From positions 1 through 36,856 of the forward strand of contig WFPU01000186.1 in the NCBI GenBank assembly GCA_015487435.1: a stretch of 36,856 nucleotides of DNA, read 5' to 3'. The position numbers were made by a program, and so were the translations under genes. Origin of the DNA: Sulfurimonas sp. (GTDB lineage Bacteria; Campylobacterota; Campylobacteria; Campylobacterales; Sulfurimonadaceae). Each line of letters begins with the position of its first letter. The stretch's first letter is position 1. The notes under the pieces were generated by a model, which saw nothing but the letters and a program-made list of their open reading frames with translations, had not been told where the DNA came from and did no database searches. Shown one piece after another: positions 8,246 to 17,604 of the stretch.

Positions 8246-9694
8246 ATGACAGATAATCTATACAACCTAGCTTTTGAGCGAAGTATTTTAAGCTCAATAG
8301 TGTTTGAACCAGAACAGTTCGATGAACTAAGCACAACACTAAAAAAAGATGACTTTTATCTTCCCGCTCATCAAGATATATTTACTGCTATGATAAATCT
8401 TATGCAAAAAGATGAGCCAATTGATGAAGAGTTTATAAAAAAAGAACTTTTAAAAATCAAGAAGTTTGACGAATCGGTTATGCTTGAAATACTTTCAGCA
8501 AATCCCATATCAAATACAAAAGCTTATGTAAATGAGATAAAAGACAAATCACTAAAGCGTCATCTTTTAACACTTACAACTGAGATAAAAAGAGTTACAG
8601 TTGAAGAGGAACTTCCATCTACTGAAGTTATCGATATAGTTGAGAAAAAACTTTATGAGATAACTCAAGAAAACCAAACAAGTGATTTTAAAGACTCTCC
8701 AAGAATGACCTACGATACGATGGAGTATATCAAAGAGATGAAAGCTCGTGGTAACTCTGTACTTGTTGGTGTAGATACAGGATTTCATGAACTAAACAAA
8801 ATGACTACTGGCTTTGGTAAGGGTGATTTAGTTATTATTGCCGCGAGACCTGCAATGGGGAAAACTTCTTTTATTTTAAACACAGTAAATTCACTAATAA
8901 AAAAAGGTAAAGGTGTAGCATTTTTTTCTTTAGAGATGCCTGCTGAACAGTTGATGCTTAGACTTTTATCAGTTCAAACCTCAATACCACTTCAACAACT
9001 CCGTCTTGGCGATATGAATGATGATCAATGGACTTCCCTTGGTGGTGCTATTGATAAGATGAATGAAGCCAAACTTTATGTTGATGACCAAGGTAGTATA
9101 AATATAAATCAGCTTCGCTCAAAATTGCGTAAGCTTAAAAATCAACATCCTGAGATTGAGATAGCTGTAATTGATTACTTACAAATTATGCAAGGTGTTG
9201 GTCACCAAGATAGGCACCTGCAAGTATCGGATATATCTCGTGGATTAAAGATGCTAGCTCGTGAGCTTGAGATGCCAATAGTAGCACTTTCTCAGCTTAA
9301 CCGTGGATTAGAATCTAGAAACGATAAAAGACCGATGCTAAGCGATATTCGTGAGTCTGGTTCTATTGAACAAGATGCTGATATTATTCTTTTTGTATAT
9401 CGTGATGATGTATATCTTTATAAAGAGGAAAAAGAGCGTGAAAAAGCTGCAAAAGCTGAAGGTAAAGAGTTCTTTTCAGAATATATTGAAAAAGAGGAAG
9501 AGGCTGCTGAGATAATCATCGGAAAACAAAGAAATGGTCCAACTGGACATGTAAAACTTATTTTTCAAAAAAAACTTACTCGCTTTATTGAGCCAAGTCC
9601 ACATGTCATTGAAACCTCTTATGAAAATATAGATACCTCATCAGCAAATATTGATATTGGAGTTAACGATACTATCTCGGCTCCCATGATTTAA
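8246..9694 (+). CDS. dnaB: Replicative DNA helicase DnaB
   Basis: A hexameric helicase that drives the replication fork. The N-terminal helical domain spans about residues 1-110 (LAFERSILSSIVFEPEQF) and is followed by a linker. The RecA-like motor domain has Walker A ARPAMGKTSF (K206), FFSLEMPAEQL, Walker B AVIDYLQIM, and the DIRESGSIEQDAD and KQRNGPTG arginine-finger regions. The length of 482 residues is normal and no intein is present. The ATG is preceded by GAGAAGAA. comEC starts 2 nt after the stop, so the two are probably co-transcribed. PriA, which helps load DnaB during restart, is encoded elsewhere in this window. Confidence 0.97.
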   Translation: MTDNLYNLAFERSILSSIVFEPEQFDELSTTLKKDDFYLPAHQDIFTAMINLMQKDEPIDEEFIKKELLKIKKFDESVMLEILSANPISNTKAYVNEIKDKSLKRHLLTLTTEIKRVTVEEELPSTEVIDIVEKKLYEITQENQTSDFKDSPRMTYDTMEYIKEMKARGNSVLVGVDTGFHELNKMTTGFGKGDLVIIAARPAMGKTSFILNTVNSLIKKGKGVAFFSLEMPAEQLMLRLLSVQTSIPLQQLRLGDMNDDQWTSLGGAIDKMNEAKLYVDDQGSININQLRSKLRKLKNQHPEIEIAVIDYLQIMQGVGHQDRHLQVSDISRGLKMLARELEMPIVALSQLNRGLESRNDKRPMLSDIRESGSIEQDADIILFVYRDDVYLYKEEKEREKAAKAEGKEFFSEYIEKEEEAAEIIIGKQRNGPTGHVKLIFQKKLTRFIEPSPHVIETSYENIDTSSANIDIGVNDTISAPMI

Positions 9695-9695
9695 T

Positions 9696-10976
9696 ATGAT
9701 ACAAAAAGTCCAGCTTTTTAACACTAAGCAAGACTTTTTTACTTTTTCACTTATTTGTGTTTTCATACTACTTTACTCTCTTCTAATAGAGTTTAATAAT
9801 TACAAAAACCTTACTAGATTTGACTCTAGTATCATAGATGCTACAGTTTTAAAACAATACGAAAAAACTAAACTTACTAAAAAAAACAGATTAAAAACTT
9901 ATCAGGTACTAAAGCTAAAAAATAAAGAAGATTTTACTTTTTACACAACAGCAAAAAAACCATTACCACCATCAATTGGAAAAAAACTCAAACTTGAAGT
10001 ATGGGTTGGAAATATTAGTTTTTATGAGTATATGACAAATTTTTATAGCTTTTCAAAAATAATACACACATACAAATCGCAAACTTCAAAACAAAAACTA
10101 AACACTTTTATATCATCCAAACATGAAGATAAAAATATAACTCACATATATCAAGCACTCTATACTGCTACTCCAATGCCATCAACTTTACAAACTATTT
10201 TCTCAAATCTTGGAGTATCACATCTTTTAGCTATTAGTGGTTTTCATTTAGGAGTATTAGCTACTCTTCTTTACTTTTTATTTAAACTGCCGTATAAGTA
10301 TTTACAAAATAGATATTTTCCATATAGAAGTTATAAAATTGATTCATTTATCTTTATCTCTGTTGTATTGCTAGGTTATCTTCTATTTTTAGAAAGCCCA
10401 CCATCTCTTCTTCGCTCATATGCTATGTTAATAATTGGATTTATACTCTATGATAGAGGATATAAAATAATCTCTATGCTTACACTCGTTTTAACAATCT
10501 TTTTATTGCTATCATTTTTCCCAAGACTTGTTTTTTCTTTAGGATTTTGGTTAAGTGTAAGTGGAGTATTTTATATTTTTTTATTTTTAATTCACTTCAA
10601 AAATTTAAGTAAGTTTTGGCAATTTATCTTAGTTCCAATTTGGGTTTATATTATGATGTTACCGCTATCGTTAGTTATTTTTGAAAACTTTAGTATCTAT
10701 CATCCATTATCAATTATTTGGACATCTCTTTTTACACTTTTTTATCCACTTTCTATATTGCTACATATGATAGGCTTTGGTAATTTTTTTGATTCTAGTT
10801 TGCAAAGCTTGATAGATCTAGGGCAAAATAATGCTTTAGTGGTAGTGTTTGGATTTAAAATATTTGTTTTTCATGTAGGTTTATCTTTACTATCGGTTTA
10901 TAATAAAAATCTTGCATATATATTGATAATATTTAGCATATTAATATTTTTTAGCATTTATCTTTTAAATTTATAA
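9696..10976 (+). CDS. comEC: ComEC/Rec2-family DNA uptake channel (short form)
   Basis: A polytopic inner-membrane protein predicted to pass single-stranded DNA into the cytoplasm during natural transformation. Residues about 15-32 form a first membrane span and 35-150 a soluble OB-like region. The Competence domain begins near 160 with the hallmark SHLLAISGFHLG and continues through many spans to the C-terminus (about 8 by eye). At 426 residues it lacks the C-terminal metallo-beta-lactamase domain, as does Helicobacter ComEC. It is tightly linked to dnaB. Copies C1 and C2 of the repeat lie between its end and the convergent YihY-type gene. Confidence 0.88.
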   Translation: MIQKVQLFNTKQDFFTFSLICVFILLYSLLIEFNNYKNLTRFDSSIIDATVLKQYEKTKLTKKNRLKTYQVLKLKNKEDFTFYTTAKKPLPPSIGKKLKLEVWVGNISFYEYMTNFYSFSKIIHTYKSQTSKQKLNTFISSKHEDKNITHIYQALYTATPMPSTLQTIFSNLGVSHLLAISGFHLGVLATLLYFLFKLPYKYLQNRYFPYRSYKIDSFIFISVVLLGYLLFLESPPSLLRSYAMLIIGFILYDRGYKIISMLTLVLTIFLLLSFFPRLVFSLGFWLSVSGVFYIFLFLIHFKNLSKFWQFILVPIWVYIMMLPLSLVIFENFSIYHPLSIIWTSLFTLFYPLSILLHMIGFGNFFDSSLQSLIDLGQNNALVVVFGFKIFVFHVGLSLLSVYNKNLAYILIIFSILIFFSIYLLNL

Positions 10977-11093
10977 TTGAACTCTTTGGAGAGTTAGCTA
11001 TTAGATTCTGGATCAAGTCCAGAATGACGAAACTATCGTCATTCCAAGCTTGTACAATAAGGGCATCACTTCGATCATTTTAAATCTAATTAT
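10975..11093. repeat. Palindromic repeat element, copy C1
   Basis: The left end AATTGAACTCTTTGGAGAG begins within the comEC stop codon region. Hairpin 1 is TAGATTCTGGATCAAGTCCA + GAATGACG. The second hairpin is interrupted in its loop by about 28 bp (TACAATAAGGGCATCACTTC and onward) related to cassettes in copies D and K. The right outer end is lost where copy C2 begins. Confidence 0.8.
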
Positions 11094-11224
11094 AATTGAG
11101 ACCTCTGATTAATTAGAAACTAGATCCTAAATCAAGTTTAGGGTGACGCTGACTCCGTCATTCTGGACTTGATCCAGAATCTAACTTATAATTAATAAGA
11201 GAGTTCAATTAATCAGAGGTCTCT
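11094..11224. repeat. Palindromic repeat element, copy C2 (tandem to C1)
   Basis: A complete copy: AATTGAGACCTCTGATTAAT, hairpin TAGATCCTAAATCAAGTTTA + GGGTGACG, hairpin CGTCATTCTGGACTTGATCC + AGAATCTA, and right end AATAAGAGAGTTCAATT. A duplicated right-end fragment AATCAGAGGTCTCT (11211-11224) follows. It encodes the last codons and stop of the YihY-type gene. Confidence 0.85.
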
Positions 11225-12028
11225 ATTTTGATATACTTGATTTATCAAATAACATAATTTCATACCATATATAAAAATTATCCATGACGCATATATCCAT
11301 AAAAAGAAAAACAACAAAATTGCAAAAGAACCATAAATTGTTGTGTATGATTGGTTTAAAAACACATAATATATAAAACTATTTTTTGCAATGCTAAATA
11401 TTATAGATATTACAAGAGAACTAATTGCGGCAGCTCTAAAACCAACTTTGATATTAGCAGAAAGTTTAAAAAGTACAAAGAATAAGACCCAAATAATTAT
11501 ATATGGGATTATTGGTAATATATTAAATCCAGATGTTATAGAATTTGATGCCATTAAAGTTGCAATATATCCGGTGATATAAAATGCAACACCTAAAGAT
11601 GTAGGAGTTATAATAAGCATCAAAAGATAGACCCTTATACTCTCTAAAAAAGTTCGTTTTGGTGCATGAAAAGCTCTATTTGCAATAAATTCATAATTTT
11701 TAAAAAAGAGCAATAAAGATACTAAAAGCATAACTACACTCACAACACTCATCTCTATAGAGTTTTGTAAAAAATCATTTATATGCCCCATAACAACCTC
11801 TGAATTAACTGGCAAAAGGTTTGAAAATATAAAATCTTGTATTTTTATATAGATATCTGAAAACGATTTGAGTAATGTTAAAACCGTCATTAAAATTAAA
11901 AGCAAAGGTATAAAAGAAAAAATTGTATAAAAACTAAGAGAAGCTGCAAAAAGAGTCAATTCTTTGTCAGCAAATGTATAAAATAAAAATTTAGCATCTT
12001 TAAATAACCCACTCCTTTTATTTACCAT
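11213..12028 (-). CDS. YihY/BrkB-family inner-membrane protein
   Basis: A 271-residue polytopic membrane protein of the YihY (UPF0761, formerly RNase BN) family. The N-terminal LTLFAASLSFYTIFSFIPLLL matches the family signature of an amphipathic stretch plus first span. About six spans are visible, including YIIIWVLFFVLFKLSANIKV and the C-terminal YGSFAILLFFFLWIYASW. The molecular function of the family is not settled; transport has been suggested. Its last codons (RDL and TGA) lie inside a fragment of the repeat, so the original C-terminus may have been replaced. AAGGG about 10 nt upstream supports the start. Confidence 0.85.
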   Translation of the reverse strand: MVNKRSGLFKDAKFLFYTFADKELTLFAASLSFYTIFSFIPLLLILMTVLTLLKSFSDIYIKIQDFIFSNLLPVNSEVVMGHINDFLQNSIEMSVVSVVMLLVSLLLFFKNYEFIANRAFHAPKRTFLESIRVYLLMLIITPTSLGVAFYITGYIATLMASNSITSGFNILPIIPYIIIWVLFFVLFKLSANIKVGFRAAAISSLVISIIFSIAKNSFIYYVFLNQSYTTIYGSFAILLFFFLWIYASWIIFIYGMKLCYLINQVYQNRDL

Positions 12029-12106
12029 CTACTATTACCCTTGCCATATAATTTATATATATATTATTATGACATAAACCATATTAAGACTTAATATGTA
12101 ATAATA

Positions 12107-12115
12107 TGTTATAAT
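12107..12115 (+). promoter_or_regulatory. Extended -10 promoter of the haem-sensor GGDEF gene
   Basis: TGTTATAAT is a perfect extended -10 box (TGnTATAAT) 39 nt before the ATG at 12155. It would start a leader of about 33 nt that contains the AAGGTT ribosome site. No other plausible promoter is obvious on the plus strand in this divergent gap. Confidence 0.6.
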
Positions 12116-12154
12116 CATAAAAATTCAATTATCTCCCTATATTTAAGGTTCACA

Positions 12155-13993
12155 ATGAGCACAAGACAGAAACTAACACTAACTTTATCAATGATATTTT
12201 TAGTATTTTTAATTATCATGGTTATATTAATCACTTTTAATTTTAGAGATTCTGGAATTAAAAGTGCAGAAAAAAAAGCTATGTTGACATCTGAAATTGT
12301 TAAAAGTGGTTTAACATCACACATGGTTAATGGGATAATGGATAAGCGAGCCTACTTTTTAAATCAAATTGAAAATATAGACAATGTAAATGCATTATGG
12401 ATTGCTCGCTCACCATCCGTTATCAAACAGTTCGGTAAAGGTTTTAACAACGAAATAGCCCGAGATGCAATAGATAAGGCCGTTTTAAATTATGGCGAAG
12501 TTAAAAAAAATATGACAGAGACCACTACTAAAAGTATCATGCGCATAACAATCCCTTTTAAAGCAACAGCTTTTGGAGAAACAAACTGCTTAAGCTGTCA
12601 TAATGCCAAAGAGGGGGAAGTTCTTGGAGCCATTAGTATGGTTTTAGATGTCACTGATATGAGAGGTAGTAGCTTTAGCACAGTTGGCTATGCGGCTATT
12701 GCTATAGCGATACTAATGCTTTTGGTAATATTAACAATAAATAGATATTTCAAACCATACGTTAATATTTTTTACTCTATAAAAGATGTAATGATGGCTG
12801 CGTATGATGGGGATTATTCTAGTAGAGTAGATGGGGGCAACCTTAAAGAAAGCAAAGATGTTGCAAATATGCTTAACTCATTGCTAGATAAATTGCAAAA
12901 AGTCTTTTTAGAGATTGATAAAAAAGTATATATTTTTGTTCAAAATAAAGATAAAGAAATATCAAGAGACCCATTAATAAATATAAATAATACAATTGAT
13001 CAACTCTCAGAAATTTATAAATTTAAACAAACTATAGAGCATGATAAAGATTTAGATGATATTTATAAAAGAATAGCGTTTGTCCTTAAAAATAAGTTTA
13101 ATATTAAGGATTTTAGCATCATTGAAGCAGATACTATTAGCGGGCTTAAAAAAGTTGTTTATTCTGTAAACGGTTGCCATTGTGATATTGAAAAAGGTAA
13201 ATGTCGTGCTAATCGCATAAACTCCATAGTTGATTCTACAATTTTTGATAACTCGTGTCCATTTTTTACTAAAACAGATTTGAATTATTTATGTATACCA
13301 TACTCAGTCTCAAATGAATTAAATATAATTATATCAATTGTTACTCAAAATGAAAAAGAGAACTTAAGGATTAGAGGATTAATAAATCTAATTCTTGATT
13401 ATATTGGAACTGCACAGCCAACAATAGTAAGTAAAAAATTGATGCAAATTTTAAATAAGATGGCAAGAGTAGATCAACTAACTGGTATGTATAATCGTAA
13501 ATATCTTGATGAATTTACAGAAACTGTAATCCCTCAAGCTATAAGGACAAATACACCATATGGTGTTTTAATGATTGATATTGATTTCTTTAAAATGATT
13601 AACGATACTTATGGACATGATGTTGGAGATGAGGGTATAAGAATAGTATCTCATGTTATTAAAGACTCTATTCGTGAAACAGATACAGCTATTAGATTTG
13701 GTGGGGAAGAGTTTATAGTACTTCTTCATAACTGTGATAAGGATTTCATCAAAGAGGTTGCTGAAAAAATTCGTATTAATTTTTCTAAAGAAAAAATATC
13801 TGCTGGATCTGAGTCTTTTAGTAAAACACTTAGTATTGGTGCTGTAATGTTTCCTGATGATAGTGATAGTATTTGGAAGTGTATCAAATATGCCGATATG
13901 TCGTTATATTATGCAAAAGAGCATGGAAGAAATCAAGTTGTGTGTTTTGATAAAAACATAATAAAAGATGATTCTATGCAGGATTCATTTTAA
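12155..13993 (+). CDS. Membrane diguanylate cyclase with periplasmic c-type haem sensor domain
   Basis: A 612-residue sensor and c-di-GMP synthase. Membrane span 1 lies at about residues 8-28 and span 2 at about 176-196, enclosing a periplasmic domain. This domain carries a covalent haem motif C145-L-S-C148-H149 in a setting like Tll0287/DUF3365 sensors (IPFKATAF, GAISMVLDV). A HAMP-like helix pair follows. A degenerate GAF-like region at about 270-430 has a cysteine cluster (CHCDIEKGKC). The GGDEF domain has an intact GGEEF at 516-520 with an RETD inhibitory site 5 residues before it. Redox or gas sensing through haem is inferred from the motif. Repeat copy D follows the stop. Confidence 0.88.
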   Translation: MSTRQKLTLTLSMIFLVFLIIMVILITFNFRDSGIKSAEKKAMLTSEIVKSGLTSHMVNGIMDKRAYFLNQIENIDNVNALWIARSPSVIKQFGKGFNNEIARDAIDKAVLNYGEVKKNMTETTTKSIMRITIPFKATAFGETNCLSCHNAKEGEVLGAISMVLDVTDMRGSSFSTVGYAAIAIAILMLLVILTINRYFKPYVNIFYSIKDVMMAAYDGDYSSRVDGGNLKESKDVANMLNSLLDKLQKVFLEIDKKVYIFVQNKDKEISRDPLININNTIDQLSEIYKFKQTIEHDKDLDDIYKRIAFVLKNKFNIKDFSIIEADTISGLKKVVYSVNGCHCDIEKGKCRANRINSIVDSTIFDNSCPFFTKTDLNYLCIPYSVSNELNIIISIVTQNEKENLRIRGLINLILDYIGTAQPTIVSKKLMQILNKMARVDQLTGMYNRKYLDEFTETVIPQAIRTNTPYGVLMIDIDFFKMINDTYGHDVGDEGIRIVSHVIKDSIRETDTAIRFGGEEFIVLLHNCDKDFIKEVAEKIRINFSKEKISAGSESFSKTLSIGAVMFPDDSDSIWKCIKYADMSLYYAKEHGRNQVVCFDKNIIKDDSMQDSF

Positions 13994-14024
13994 AGTAGTT
14001 AAAGAAGAAAACTTCCTTAAAAAC

Positions 14025-14120
14025 TAGATTCCGTGTCAAGCACGGAATGACTATATACTCGAACTTTCGTCATTCTGAACTTGCACCCCAAGGGTATTTC
14101 CTATGGGCATTCAGAATCTA
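14025..14120. repeat. Palindromic repeat element, copy D, with nested loop cassette
   Basis: Hairpin 1 is TAGATTCCGTGTCAAGCACG + GAATGAC. Hairpin 2 starts CGTCATTCTGAACTTG, is interrupted by about 26 bp (CACCCCAAGGGTATTTCCTA + TGGGCA) and resumes TTCAGAATCTA. The outer AATTGAACTCTC ends are not seen, so only the two-hairpin core is present. It sits between two convergent genes. Confidence 0.8.
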
Positions 14121-14141
14121 GGTTATACAAGAAGTCTAGTG

Positions 14142-15527
14142 CTAATCTAATCCCATCTTTGCAGGATTTAAAATATTATTTGGGTCAAATGCTTTCTTTA
14201 TAGATTTAAATAAGTTCATCTCTTCATCTGTAAAAGCCATATGCATATATGGAGCTTTTGCAAGCCCTATTCCATGTTCTCCAGATAGTGTCCCACCTAA
14301 ATCGACAGTAGCTTGAAAAACTTCTTCTATCGCTTTATATGCAATTTTAACTTGTTCTGGATCACTCCCATCAACCATAATATTTGTATGGACATTTCCA
14401 TCACCTGTGTGACCAAAACATGGAATATTTATTTTATATTTATCTGCTATAGCGTAAAATTTCTCTAAAAGCTCAGGAAGAACTGCACGAGGTACCGTTA
14501 CATCTTCATTTAGTTTTTTACTTCCATATACACTTAAAGATGGAGATGCATTCCTTCTTGCAAACCAAATATCAGCAGCTTCTTTTTCATCTTTTGCAAC
14601 TTTAAACTCTTTGCACCCATTTTCTTTAAAAACTTTTTCTATTTGCGTGAGTTGATAATTTAAATCATCCTCTAAATTTCCATCAACATCAGTAACTAAA
14701 AGTGCTCCAGCGTCTACAGGAAAACCCTTGTTAAAAGTTTGCTCAACTGCACGAATAGTTAAATTATCCAAAAACTCCATAGCAACTGGTGTAATGCCAC
14801 TTGCCATTGTTTTATAAACAGCCTCCATAGCATCATTTACACTATCAAAAATTCCCATCGCTGTTTTAGTGAGTTTTGGTTTTGGAATGAGCCTAAGAGT
14901 TATCTCACTTAAAACAGCTAAAGTGCCCTCAGAAGCGATTAAAATACCACTAATGTTATAACCAGCTACATCTTTTATAGTACGCTTTCCAGCTTTAATT
15001 ATATCACCATTTGGCAAAACTGCACGAGTAGCCATTACATAATCTTTTGTGATTCCATACTTTGCAGCACGCATACCACCAGCATTTTCACTGACATTTC
15101 CACCTAAAGTTGAGTACTCTTGGCTAGCTGGATCTGGTGGATAAAAAAGACCTATCTCTTCAACTGCACGTTGCAAGTCCATATTTATAACACCAGGCTG
15201 AACAATAGCTACCATATTTTTTACATCAATCTCAAGGATTTTATTCATATGTTTTTCCATTGCAAGAACAATTCCGCCACTACTTGGTAATGCTCCACCA
15301 GTAAAACCACTACCAGCACCACGAGGAACAATAATTATTTTATGCTCATTACAATATTTTAAAATCTTACTTATATCCTCTTCATCTCTTGGAAAAATTA
15401 CCGCATCTGGTTCAAAATGCTCACGAGTAGCATCATAAGAGTATGCTATTAGGTGTGCTTTATCGTCATAAATATTATCATCACCCACAATTGAAGCAAA
15501 TTGTTTTATATGTTTATTGTCTATCAT
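14142..15527 (-). CDS. glcD: FAD-linked oxidase, GlcD/D-lactate dehydrogenase family
   Basis: A 461-residue flavoenzyme of the VAO family. The FAD-binding PCMH domain spans about residues 35-215 (PRGAGSGFTGGALPSSGG, PPDPASQEYSTLGGNVSENA). The FAD-oxidase C domain follows, with the characteristic CFGHTGDGNVHTN and GGTLSGEHGIG, and a final ILNPAKMG. The family oxidises 2-hydroxy acids such as glycolate or D-lactate; the substrate cannot be told from sequence. No glcE or glcF partner is adjacent, which makes a stand-alone lactate or hydroxyglutarate-type enzyme possible. The ATG overlaps the stop of the upstream gene (ATGA), with GAGGA as ribosome site, so translation is probably coupled. Confidence 0.87.
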   Translation of the reverse strand: MIDNKHIKQFASIVGDDNIYDDKAHLIAYSYDATREHFEPDAVIFPRDEEDISKILKYCNEHKIIIVPRGAGSGFTGGALPSSGGIVLAMEKHMNKILEIDVKNMVAIVQPGVINMDLQRAVEEIGLFYPPDPASQEYSTLGGNVSENAGGMRAAKYGITKDYVMATRAVLPNGDIIKAGKRTIKDVAGYNISGILIASEGTLAVLSEITLRLIPKPKLTKTAMGIFDSVNDAMEAVYKTMASGITPVAMEFLDNLTIRAVEQTFNKGFPVDAGALLVTDVDGNLEDDLNYQLTQIEKVFKENGCKEFKVAKDEKEAADIWFARRNASPSLSVYGSKKLNEDVTVPRAVLPELLEKFYAIADKYKINIPCFGHTGDGNVHTNIMVDGSDPEQVKIAYKAIEEVFQATVDLGGTLSGEHGIGLAKAPYMHMAFTDEEMNLFKSIKKAFDPNNILNPAKMGLD

Positions 15528-16330
15528 AATTCATCCTCTATTTCAAATTCTTTTACCAAAAATTGTAATTTTTCATCACCATTTTGTATAATCTCTAAAA
15601 GATTTTTATTGTTTTTATTATGAGTAACTAAAAGCTCATAATAGTGAGGCGAATAATCTTTTAAATAATCACTTCCCTCACCCCACCAAGCAGCATCAAT
15701 CTCATCAACACGACTATAAAACGGTAATTTAGTATCTTTTTGTTGCATCTTTATATCTGCAATATTTAAAACCTTAAAACTTCTAGCATCGACTGTAAAA
15801 ATTTTATTATCTAAATAAAAAAAATAAAGACCAATAGTTGCAGAAACGCTCATCTTATAAAAATCTTCTTTTAATGGTGTTGGATGCCCATTAGAAGATA
15901 ATGCAGTTGCAAAAATATCAGGATGTATCCACTCTATAGATTTAGCACCCCTTGTTATAGCATGATAAATATCTGCATCAGGTGCAATTAAAATAGCTCG
16001 GGAATATCCAAAAGCAAGTATAGCTGTATCTCCAACTTGAACTTCCCATAAACCACGAGGCAGTGCATTATGTTTCAAATCATCGTATTTACTCATTTTT
16101 AAAACTGCTTGTCTGCTCTCTTTATCAAAACTCTCTACTACTACATTTTTTAATATGCTGGTGTGATTTTTTGTAAATTGGTGGACTATAAAACCACTCA
16201 TTCCAACATCTATTTTTTCTATCTCAATTGTTGCAATATTTTTTTCATTATCTACACTAACTATTTTAGACTCTAAAACTGATGAAAAAAGTTCTAAAAC
16301 AAATAAAACCAATACTAATATGTACTTCAT
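15524..16330 (-). CDS. Exported protein with PgbA-type (plasminogen-binding N-terminal) domain
   Basis: A 268-residue protein with a signal peptide (MKYILVLVLFVLELFSSVLE). The early sequence SKIVSVDNEKNIATIEIEKIDVGMSGFIVH, with GLWEVQVGDTAILAFGYSRA and LIAPDADIYHAITRG, resembles the N-terminal domain of Helicobacter PgbA/PgbB. In those proteins the C-terminal lysines bind plasminogen; that tail is absent here. A host role is therefore not implied, and the domain probably has a general envelope function. It is co-transcribed with the downstream oxidase (4-bp overlap). A TATAGT-like -10 and AAAGAAG precede the start. Confidence 0.7.
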   Translation of the reverse strand: MKYILVLVLFVLELFSSVLESKIVSVDNEKNIATIEIEKIDVGMSGFIVHQFTKNHTSILKNVVVESFDKESRQAVLKMSKYDDLKHNALPRGLWEVQVGDTAILAFGYSRAILIAPDADIYHAITRGAKSIEWIHPDIFATALSSNGHPTPLKEDFYKMSVSATIGLYFFYLDNKIFTVDARSFKVLNIADIKMQQKDTKLPFYSRVDEIDAAWWGEGSDYLKDYSPHYYELLVTHNKNNKNLLEIIQNGDEKLQFLVKEFEIEDEL

Positions 16331-16422
16331 ATAACTTCTTTTTTATACTATAGGTGCGATTATATCAAAACTCAGCTAATTTTTGTTAAGGTTACGAAAT
16401 AATTTTTTTTTAGGTATATAAT

Positions 16423-17604
16423 TTGTTTCGACTATTAGTGTTATTTTTACTTTCTACTTCACTGTTTGGCTCTAAGATAGACTCCTTTCGTTGGGAAAAT
16501 GGTATATCTTATTTGATGTTTTTACAAAAGCATAACCTGCCAGCAAAAAAACTATATTATGATTTAGATAGATATGATCAAACATTAACTGAAGAGATTC
16601 GTTCTGGTACAAACTACCATGTTTTAAAGGATAATGAAAACAATATTCTACAATTGCTTATCCCTTTAAATGATGAGCTTCAAATTCATATTTACAGATA
16701 TAAAGATGAATACTATTTTGAAATAATTCCAATAATCTCTAACACAAAAAGAGAAGCCTTCGTTTTAAAAATAACACATTCTCCATATTATGACATTATA
16801 AAGAATACAGGAAGTAAAAAATTAGCCCAAATATTTGTAGCAAACTATAAGTACTCACTTAACTTTAAACGAGATTTGAGAAAAGGGGATACTTTAATCA
16901 TGATGTATGATCAAAAATATCGTCTTGGAATCCCTTTTTCTATGCCTATATTAAAAGCTGCTATGATTGAGATGAGAGGAAAAAAGCATTATATTTATCA
17001 TAATGACGATGATAGATACTATAATGAAAAAGCCCATGAAATTGAGGGGTTTTTACTAGCACGCCCTGTTAAAAATGCCAGAATCTCTTCATATTTTACA
17101 AAAAGACGATATCATCCAGTACTTAAAAGATATCGACCACATTTAGGAGTGGATTATGCAGCAAGACGAGGCACACCTATTGTTGCAGCTGGAAGTGGAC
17201 GCATAAGTTTTATAGGCCATACTCGTGGTTATGGTAACCTTATAAAAATTCGTCACTCTGATGGATATACTACACTTTATGCCCATCAAAAATCTTTTAG
17301 AAGGGGGATGAAAAAAGGAAAGTATGTTAAAAAGGGTCAAGTTATTGGTTATGTAGGCTCTACTGGGCTCTCTACTGGTCCACATCTGCATTTTGGGCTA
17401 TATAAACATGGTCGAGCTATAAATCCTCTGCGTGTTGTTCAAGTTACAACAAAAAAATTAAAAGGCAAAGCTAAAAAATCATTTCTTAGATTAAAAGAAA
17501 ACTATGATCAAAGTCTTAATATCCATTTAGCAAATAATACACCTTACATTAAAAAACCAAAACCAAGTAATGTATGTTATTTTCAATGTGAGGAGCATCT
17601 ATGA
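16423..17604 (+). CDS. M23-family peptidoglycan endopeptidase (Csd3/MepM-like)
   Basis: A 393-residue secreted zinc peptidase, expected to cut peptide cross-links in murein and so shape the cell. The signal peptide is at about residues 1-17. An inhibitory/OapA-like region follows at about 20-230. The LytM/M23 domain at about 235-345 has the zinc ligands HLGVDYA (H, D) and HLHFG (HxH). Length and layout match Helicobacter Csd3/HdpA. The start is TTG, because no in-frame ATG precedes the hydrophobic segment and an in-frame TAG lies 12 nt upstream. A TATAAT directly abuts the TTG, so a downstream start (GTG at 16438) is possible. It overlaps the Nudix gene by 4 bp. Confidence 0.85.
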   Translation: MFRLLVLFLLSTSLFGSKIDSFRWENGISYLMFLQKHNLPAKKLYYDLDRYDQTLTEEIRSGTNYHVLKDNENNILQLLIPLNDELQIHIYRYKDEYYFEIIPIISNTKREAFVLKITHSPYYDIIKNTGSKKLAQIFVANYKYSLNFKRDLRKGDTLIMMYDQKYRLGIPFSMPILKAAMIEMRGKKHYIYHNDDDRYYNEKAHEIEGFLLARPVKNARISSYFTKRRYHPVLKRYRPHLGVDYAARRGTPIVAAGSGRISFIGHTRGYGNLIKIRHSDGYTTLYAHQKSFRRGMKKGKYVKKGQVIGYVGSTGLSTGPHLHFGLYKHGRAINPLRVVQVTTKKLKGKAKKSFLRLKENYDQSLNIHLANNTPYIKKPKPSNVCYFQCEEHL

